A stretch of DNA of 18,731 nucleotides from Methanomassiliicoccaceae archaeon. GTDB taxonomy: Archaea; Thermoplasmatota; Thermoplasmata; Methanomassiliicoccales; Methanomethylophilaceae. The notes below the pieces were generated by a model. The model was not told the origin of the DNA. It saw only the letters and a list, made by a program, of their open reading frames with translations, and made no database searches. Position numbers and translations under genes: made by a program. Below, one piece after another: positions 14,572 to 18,731 of this stretch. Every line of letters starts with the position of its first letter. Within the stretch, counting starts at the first letter, position 1. The stretch lies in the NCBI GenBank assembly GCA_031260545.1, contig JAIRJQ010000012.1, forward strand, positions 1 through 18,731, given 5' to 3'.

Positions 14572-15882
14572 TTACAGGTTCACGGCCTCTTTTATCCTTC
14601 TCACCATCTCATCAAGCATTTCATTTGTCATTCCAGGATATACCCCGACCCAGAAGGAATTGTTCATGACCTCGTCCGTCATTTTGAGATCTCCGACGAT
14701 GCGGTAGTCCTTACCGTTGATAAGGTTCGAGAAGCACGGATGTCTTATGATATTGCCGGCGAACAGGTTCCTTGTCTGTATGTTATGTTTTTCGAGATGG
14801 GCGACGATCTTGTTCCTGGAATTTTTCTTCTTAGCCGTCATTATGAAACCGAACCAGCACGGATCAGAATTTTCCTGCTTCTCCGGTAGTATGATAGAAT
14901 CGCTGACACACTCGAGGTTCTTTCTGAGACGATCCCAATTGGCCCGTCTCCTCTCAACGAATATCGGCAATTTTTCCAATTGCGCCACCCCTATCGCCGC
15001 CTGCATGTCCGTGACCTTCAGGTTGTATCCGTTGTGTGAATAGACATATTTGTGGTCGTACCCGAACGGCAGCGTGCCGTGCTGACCCATGAATCTCTGT
15101 CCGCAGTGGTTGTCCTCTCCGCCGGAACAGACGCAGTCCCGGCCCCAATCTCTCATAGACCTTATGATCTTGTGCAAAAGAGGGTCATTGGTGTATACCG
15201 CTCCCCCCTCTCCCATGGTCATCTGATGCGCAGGGTAGAAGCTGGATGTTCCTATGTCGCCTATGGTCCCCGTCTTTCTCGTCTTTCCGTTCATTGTGTA
15301 CTCGGCACCAAGAGCATCACAGTTATCCTCAATGAGCCAGAGGCCATTTTTGTCACAAAATTTTTGTATGGATCCTATATCAAAAGGGTTCCCCAAAGTA
15401 TGTGCCATGAACACTGCTTTTGTCTTATCGGATAGAGCGGCATCCAAACGGGAGATGTTGATGTTGTAGGAAGGGAGCTCAATATCTATGAAGACGGGAA
15501 CAGCACCGTATTGGACGATCGGTGATACAGAAGTGGGAAAGGCCGCCGCAACGCATATTATCTCGTCGCCGCGTTTCACCGTTCTTTCCCCCAACAGAGG
15601 AGAGGTCAGGGTCATGAACGCCAGAAGATTTGCCGATGAACCGGAGTTCACAGCAGAGACATGATCCGTTCCCAGGAACTTCCCCAATCCTTTCTCAAAT
15701 GCTTCCGTATACTTTCCCGCGGTAAGCCAAAAATCAAGGGACGAATCCACAAGGTTGCACATCTCTTTTTCATCATAGATCCTGCCGGCGTAGTTTATCC
15801 GGTCCCCTCCCTTATACGGAGGCCTCACGTGTTTCTCACGATAGTATTTTTTCACCATCTCAAGTATCTGTTCTTTTTCCAT
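14572..15882 (-). CDS. rfbH: CDP-4-keto-6-deoxy-D-glucose 3-dehydrase (RfbH/DdhC), Fe-S and PMP dependent
   Basis: From ATG 15882 the protein has 436 residues, the usual RfbH length. It has the DegT/DnrJ aminotransferase fold, but SSFYPAHQMTMGEGG places His219 where transaminases have the PLP-binding lysine; this swap defines the 3-dehydrase group. IEDNCDALG gives the cofactor aspartate and Cys188. DCVCSGGEDNHC gives Cys250-x-Cys252-x7-Cys260, matching the [2Fe-2S] ligand pattern of Yersinia E1. The enzyme removes the C3 hydroxyl of CDP-4-keto-6-deoxyglucose made by RfbG. It needs an electron donor such as the RfbI reductase, and none is coded here. The gene is last in a minus-strand operon after ugd. 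A GTG at 15891, directly after the ugd stop, would add three residues; ATG 15882 is preferred because GAGTGATC precedes it. Confidence 0.92.
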   Translation of the reverse strand: MEKEQILEMVKKYYREKHVRPPYKGGDRINYAGRIYDEKEMCNLVDSSLDFWLTAGKYTEAFEKGLGKFLGTDHVSAVNSGSSANLLAFMTLTSPLLGERTVKRGDEIICVAAAFPTSVSPIVQYGAVPVFIDIELPSYNINISRLDAALSDKTKAVFMAHTLGNPFDIGSIQKFCDKNGLWLIEDNCDALGAEYTMNGKTRKTGTIGDIGTSSFYPAHQMTMGEGGAVYTNDPLLHKIIRSMRDWGRDCVCSGGEDNHCGQRFMGQHGTLPFGYDHKYVYSHNGYNLKVTDMQAAIGVAQLEKLPIFVERRRANWDRLRKNLECVSDSIILPEKQENSDPCWFGFIMTAKKKNSRNKIVAHLEKHNIQTRNLFAGNIIRHPCFSNLINGKDYRIVGDLKMTDEVMNNSFWVGVYPGMTNEMLDEMVRRIKEAVNL

Positions 15883-15891
15883 ATTGATCAC

Positions 15892-17172
15892 TCAAAGCAT
15901 GTATCTGCAGTCTATTACTCTTTTGTTCCCGTATTCCCGTATCATTCTGAACTCATTCCATGCGGTCACGATCACCATAACATCGGACTCATCATACAGT
16001 TCTTTCATATTGTCCCTGATGGTTATTTTTATCTCAGGGTATCTGAGAGAGAACTCTTTGTTCGCCACCGGATCATATGCAGATATTTTCTCATATCCTT
16101 TTTTCTGCAGTTCCTTTATGATCTTCAGCGCCGGAGTATCCCTGACATCATCGGAGCCGGGTTTGAACGAAAGACCCAATATTCCTATCCTGTTATTCTT
16201 GTCGAGGCCATTTGATATCATATTTGCCATCATTCTGGGGCGATTCTCATTGGTCGCTATGACCTCTTTCAGTATTTGCGGTTCGAATCCTCTGTTTTTC
16301 GATTGCGCCAGCATGGCATTTGTATCTTTAGGCAGGCAATAGCCTCCGTACCCGCAGCCCGGATAGACGTAACTGGTCATTGCGCAGCCGTTCCAGCGTT
16401 TGTCCATATGAAGTATATTGAACGCTTTGGGGATATCTATACCGCCAATGGTATCGGCAATGGTGGCCATCTCATTGGAATAGCTGATAAGTGTTGCCAA
16501 TATCGTGTTGGAAAGATATTTTATGAATTCTCCCGTGTTATGTGAAACAAAGAATTTAGGAACATTCATAGGCCGGTACAGAACATCCATCATATCTTTA
16601 GTCCTATCATCATCGCATCCCACTATGATCCTGTCGGCGTTCATGAAGTCGTCCCAGCAATGTCCTTCTCTCAGGAATTCCGGATTGTTCGCTATGCCTA
16701 TGTTCTTCGAGATCTTGCCTTTGGACGCAACATAAGGAACTATCTTATCAGAGGTCGTCGATGGAGGGATCGTCGATTTGGTGATCATCAGCCGGATATT
16801 GCCGTCGATCGGGTCACCGTATTCATTCACCAGTGCGTCCACGGTAGAATCGATCGCCGAGAAGAGATACCTCAGATCGGCACTGCCATCCTCGCTGTAT
16901 GGAGTTCCGACACAATAGAAGATGTATTCGCTCTCTCTAACTGCTGATGCGGGATCATCCGTGACCGTGAAATTCTTCCCAAGCTGTTCTCTCAGCACAT
17001 CACGCATATGCGGTTCTGAGAACGGAAGTTCCCCCTTTCTAAGAGTATCCTTGCGCCCGGCATCTATATCGACACCGTAGACCTTATATCCCATATCTGC
17101 AAAGCCAAGCGCGGTCGTCAATCCGACGAAACCCAATCCGAACACTGTTACGGTTATCATTTCATCACTCAT
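15892..17172 (-). CDS. ugd: UDP-glucose 6-dehydrogenase (UDP-glucose/GDP-mannose dehydrogenase family)
   Basis: This 426-residue protein has the family's three parts. The N-terminal Rossmann domain opens VFGLGFVGLTTA (GxGxxG at 12-17). The middle has NPEFLREG (163-170) and the active-site lysine region EFIKYLSNT (215-223). The catalytic cysteine is Cys279 in GCGYGGYCLPKD. The C-terminal domain carries GLSFKPGSDDVRDTPA. It oxidises UDP-glucose twice to UDP-glucuronate with two NAD+. The neighbouring decarboxylase-like enzyme makes UDP-glucose the most likely substrate; a UDP-N-acetylhexosamine or GDP-mannose relative cannot be excluded. The start at 17172 overlaps the decarboxylase stop by four bases; an in-frame ATG at 17160 is a possible alternative start. 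Confidence 0.9.
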   Translation of the reverse strand: MSDEMITVTVFGLGFVGLTTALGFADMGYKVYGVDIDAGRKDTLRKGELPFSEPHMRDVLREQLGKNFTVTDDPASAVRESEYIFYCVGTPYSEDGSADLRYLFSAIDSTVDALVNEYGDPIDGNIRLMITKSTIPPSTTSDKIVPYVASKGKISKNIGIANNPEFLREGHCWDDFMNADRIIVGCDDDRTKDMMDVLYRPMNVPKFFVSHNTGEFIKYLSNTILATLISYSNEMATIADTIGGIDIPKAFNILHMDKRWNGCAMTSYVYPGCGYGGYCLPKDTNAMLAQSKNRGFEPQILKEVIATNENRPRMMANMISNGLDKNNRIGILGLSFKPGSDDVRDTPALKIIKELQKKGYEKISAYDPVANKEFSLRYPEIKITIRDNMKELYDESDVMVIVTAWNEFRMIREYGNKRVIDCRYML

Positions 17173-18248
17173 TGTAAGGTGTCTTTGACATATCTCATGA
17201 ATCTTATAACGCCCTCGCGGACGGATATAGAAGGGTCATACCCTATTACTTCTCTCGCCTTCTTAATGTTCGGGCATCTTCTCTGAGGGTTGTGGGCCAG
17301 ATACTGCGGATCTTTGGACGATTCATACCTCACAGCGCCCTTGTACCCGAACACTTCCTTTCCAGCCTCTTTGTAGATCTGCGCTAGTTCCATTATCGAT
17401 ATCTCGGGGGATTCGATGCCTATATTGAAATAATCATATTTGCCATGGACAAGTGCCTTAAGATAACCTGCTACAGAGTCTGCGATATAGCAGAATGTCC
17501 TGGTCGGACTTCCGCTGGAGAGGATGACTATGTCTTTGCCCTCGACCACATTTTTCATGAAGTCGGCCGGAACGCGCTTATCGTCGAGCCTCATTCCGGG
17601 GCCGTAGTTGTTGAACGGCCTTACGACGGCTATGGGCATGCCGTACTTTTCTGCGAACAGCATGCACATGGTCTCACCGAACCTCTTCGATTCGTCGTAA
17701 CACGCACGCGGCCCGGTAGCAGACACGTTGCCGTTATATTCTTCAGACGTCGGCACGGCTTCCGGAACTGGGTCTCCGTATATCTCGCTGGACGAGAAGA
17801 ACATAAAGCCGTCCACTTTTTTTGACGAGTAGAAATCAAGAAGGTTCCTCAGCCCCCAAATGTTCGCATCAAGAGTTTCGATAGGGTATTTTCTGTAGAA
17901 TGTCGGGGAGGCTATGGACGCCATATGGATTATATGGTTCGTACCGGCAGCCTCTTGGATATCCTCTATCTTGTCTTTTATTATGTCGAACTTTTTGATT
18001 ATGAATAACTTGTCATCCGAGAACCTTTCCATCCAGTCCGGACGGCCGAGCATGAAATTATCCAGGCAAATCACATTTTTCAGATCCAGCTCTTTCCTAA
18101 AATGTGAGAAGAAATGCATGAAATAGAATCCCAGAAAACCGGCACAGCCGGTGATAAGTATGCTTTTCCCGCAAAGTCTCGCTCTTTCCTCATCCGACAA
18201 CATGCGGTATGTGTGCTCAAGATCTAGTTTCAGCTGTTTGTCTCTCAT
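17169..18248 (-). CDS. uxs: UDP-glucuronate decarboxylase-like NAD-dependent epimerase/dehydratase
   Basis: This 359-residue extended SDR has ILITGCAGFLG (30-40), SSSEIYGDP (152-160) and the catalytic Tyr184-x3-Lys188. Two segments fit UDP-xylose synthases closely: HMASIASPTFYRKYPIETL (108-126) and TGPRACYDESKR (178-189). The expected reaction is UDP-glucuronate to UDP-xylose, and the next gene makes UDP-glucuronate. About 25 residues precede the NAD domain, longer than in minimal enzymes. ATG 18248 has GAGGAG just upstream. It overlaps ugd by four bases (ATGA), so the genes are coupled. Related activities, such as a UDP-apiose-type or 4-keto-sugar enzyme, are possible alternatives. Confidence 0.82.
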   Translation of the reverse strand: MRDKQLKLDLEHTYRMLSDEERARLCGKSILITGCAGFLGFYFMHFFSHFRKELDLKNVICLDNFMLGRPDWMERFSDDKLFIIKKFDIIKDKIEDIQEAAGTNHIIHMASIASPTFYRKYPIETLDANIWGLRNLLDFYSSKKVDGFMFFSSSEIYGDPVPEAVPTSEEYNGNVSATGPRACYDESKRFGETMCMLFAEKYGMPIAVVRPFNNYGPGMRLDDKRVPADFMKNVVEGKDIVILSSGSPTRTFCYIADSVAGYLKALVHGKYDYFNIGIESPEISIMELAQIYKEAGKEVFGYKGAVRYESSKDPQYLAHNPQRRCPNIKKAREVIGYDPSISVREGVIRFMRYVKDTLQ

Positions 18249-18345
18249 CTTCTCCTCACATAGTCATCGATGTTAATTAATCTCTCGCAACTAACAGTTA
18301 AGTGATTCAGGGAGGCATCAAAAACATTGCGCACAGATTCAAAGA

Positions 18346-18731
18346 TCATAATCTCTGTCTTACTGCATCTATCGTTCTGGAGATCCCTTCTTTGAACGTG
18401 TATCTCGGAACAAACCCCGTGTCTTTCGTAAGGTCGGTCAGGTCGGCGCAAAGCATCATTGGCTGATGAGGATAATACTCTCTTGCACCGAACTCGACAG
18501 AAAGGTTCGGGTCTATCGCATCTCTGAGTTCGTTCACATATTCTTTAAGAGGCCTGTGCTCTCCGCTCCCGACCGCGTACGCACGTCCGTCCGTGCCGTC
18601 CGTGCCTATAAAGAGCAATGCACGCGCCGCATCATCCGAATACATATAATCCCAGATCTGTTCGCATTTTGTCAGTTGCGGGATGTCTCCGTTCAGCAAT
18701 GTGCTTATCAGATACATTATTAGTGTGCGGT
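18346..18731 (-). CDS. NAD-dependent sugar epimerase/reductase (extended SDR), 5' part outside the window
   Basis: The minus-strand frame is open from the window edge to a TGA at 18346-18348, giving the last 128 codons. The piece begins RTLIMYLISTLLNG and contains LTKCEQIWDYMYSDDAARAL, AYAVGSGEHRPLKEYV and CADLTDLTKDTGFVPRYTF. These are the substrate-binding C-terminal features of GDP-mannose 4,6-dehydratase/epimerase-like SDRs that recur in glycan loci next to CDP-glucose genes. It may be a 4-keto reductase finishing the CDP-3,6-dideoxyhexose branch, but the catalytic Tyr-x3-Lys lies outside and substrate cannot be assigned. An internal ATG at 18717 is not the start. It lies 97 bases upstream of uxs on the same strand; TTAATTAA (18273-18280) in that gap could be an extra promoter. 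Confidence 0.72.
   Translation of the reverse strand, partial: RTLIMYLISTLLNGDIPQLTKCEQIWDYMYSDDAARALLFIGTDGTDGRAYAVGSGEHRPLKEYVNELRDAIDPNLSVEFGAREYYPHQPMMLCADLTDLTKDTGFVPRYTFKEGISRTIDAVRQRL

Noticed and set aside
15661..16342. Plus-strand open frames of 184 and 152 codons across rfbH and ugd
   Set aside because: They are antisense to two well-conserved enzymes and show no domain or start signal.
1..18731. CRISPR arrays, tRNA or rRNA genes
   Set aside because: No regularly spaced short repeats and no tRNA- or rRNA-like segments were noticed on either strand. The repeats present are pairs of gene ends and protein modules.

Overview
The window is part of a surface-polysaccharide (cell-envelope glycan) biosynthesis locus, most likely from an archaeon. 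Several genes have an A/T-rich TATA-like element about 25-30 bases ahead of the start codon and little or no leader (1668, 2849, 9400, 9785), while operon-internal genes have GGAGG/GAGG-type ribosome binding sites. The large surface protein also carries InlB-type repeats of a sort common in host-associated Thermoplasmata (Methanomassiliicoccales). The lineage is an inference from style, since no rRNA or methanogenesis marker is present.

Layout. Bases 1-1592 (+) hold the end of a heptose-7-phosphate kinase, overlapped by a fused sedoheptulose-7-phosphate isomerase/heptose-bisphosphate phosphatase (GmhA-GmhB); together these cover three consecutive steps of nucleotide-heptose synthesis. Bases 1668-3511 (+) hold a GT4 glycosyltransferase and a short-chain dehydrogenase. 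Bases 3727-6234 (+) encode an 835-residue exported protein: two InlB-like/Ig-like modules joined to a PAPS-independent arylsulfate sulfotransferase domain with all four expected active-site residues. Bases 6260-7916 (-) encode a second GT4 enzyme and a DedA/VTT-like membrane protein. Bases 8090-9400 (-) encode a GT87-type polytopic glycosyltransferase. Bases 9785-10852 (+) encode CDP-glucose 4,6-dehydratase (RfbG). Bases 10937-12205 (-) encode a Wzx-type flippase. Bases 12319-14558 (+) hold an HMGL-type aldolase with an extra C-terminal domain, followed by a HAD phosphatase. Bases 14572-18731 (-) hold an apparent operon, in transcription order: a partial sugar epimerase/reductase, a UDP-glucuronate decarboxylase-like enzyme, a UDP-glucose dehydrogenase and RfbH (the Fe-S CDP-4-keto-6-deoxyglucose 3-dehydrase).

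How the genes fit together. Four precursor branches can be read: heptose (HddA, GmhAB), CDP-3,6-dideoxyhexose (RfbG, RfbH, perhaps the partial reductase), UDP-glucuronate to UDP-xylose (Ugd, Uxs), and an unknown sugar from the aldolase/HAD pair. Three glycosyltransferases and a flippase would assemble and export the glycan. The sulfotransferase could act outside the cell.

The most unusual feature is a set of gene-end relics. A 76-bp 3' tail of the second GT4 gene (72/76 identical) lies on the far side of the sulfotransferase gene, so the two copies flank it as direct repeats. Separately, an RfbG 3' tail and a GT87 3' tail occur on both sides of the GT87 gene, and the right-hand copy is fused to the first 33 codons of rfbF, the missing cytidylyltransferase. 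This suggests repeated duplication, insertion and deletion of cassettes. Two relics now appear to carry the TATA elements of neighbouring live genes. No tRNA, rRNA, CRISPR or transposase gene was seen, and no gene-free stretch exceeds about 215 bases.
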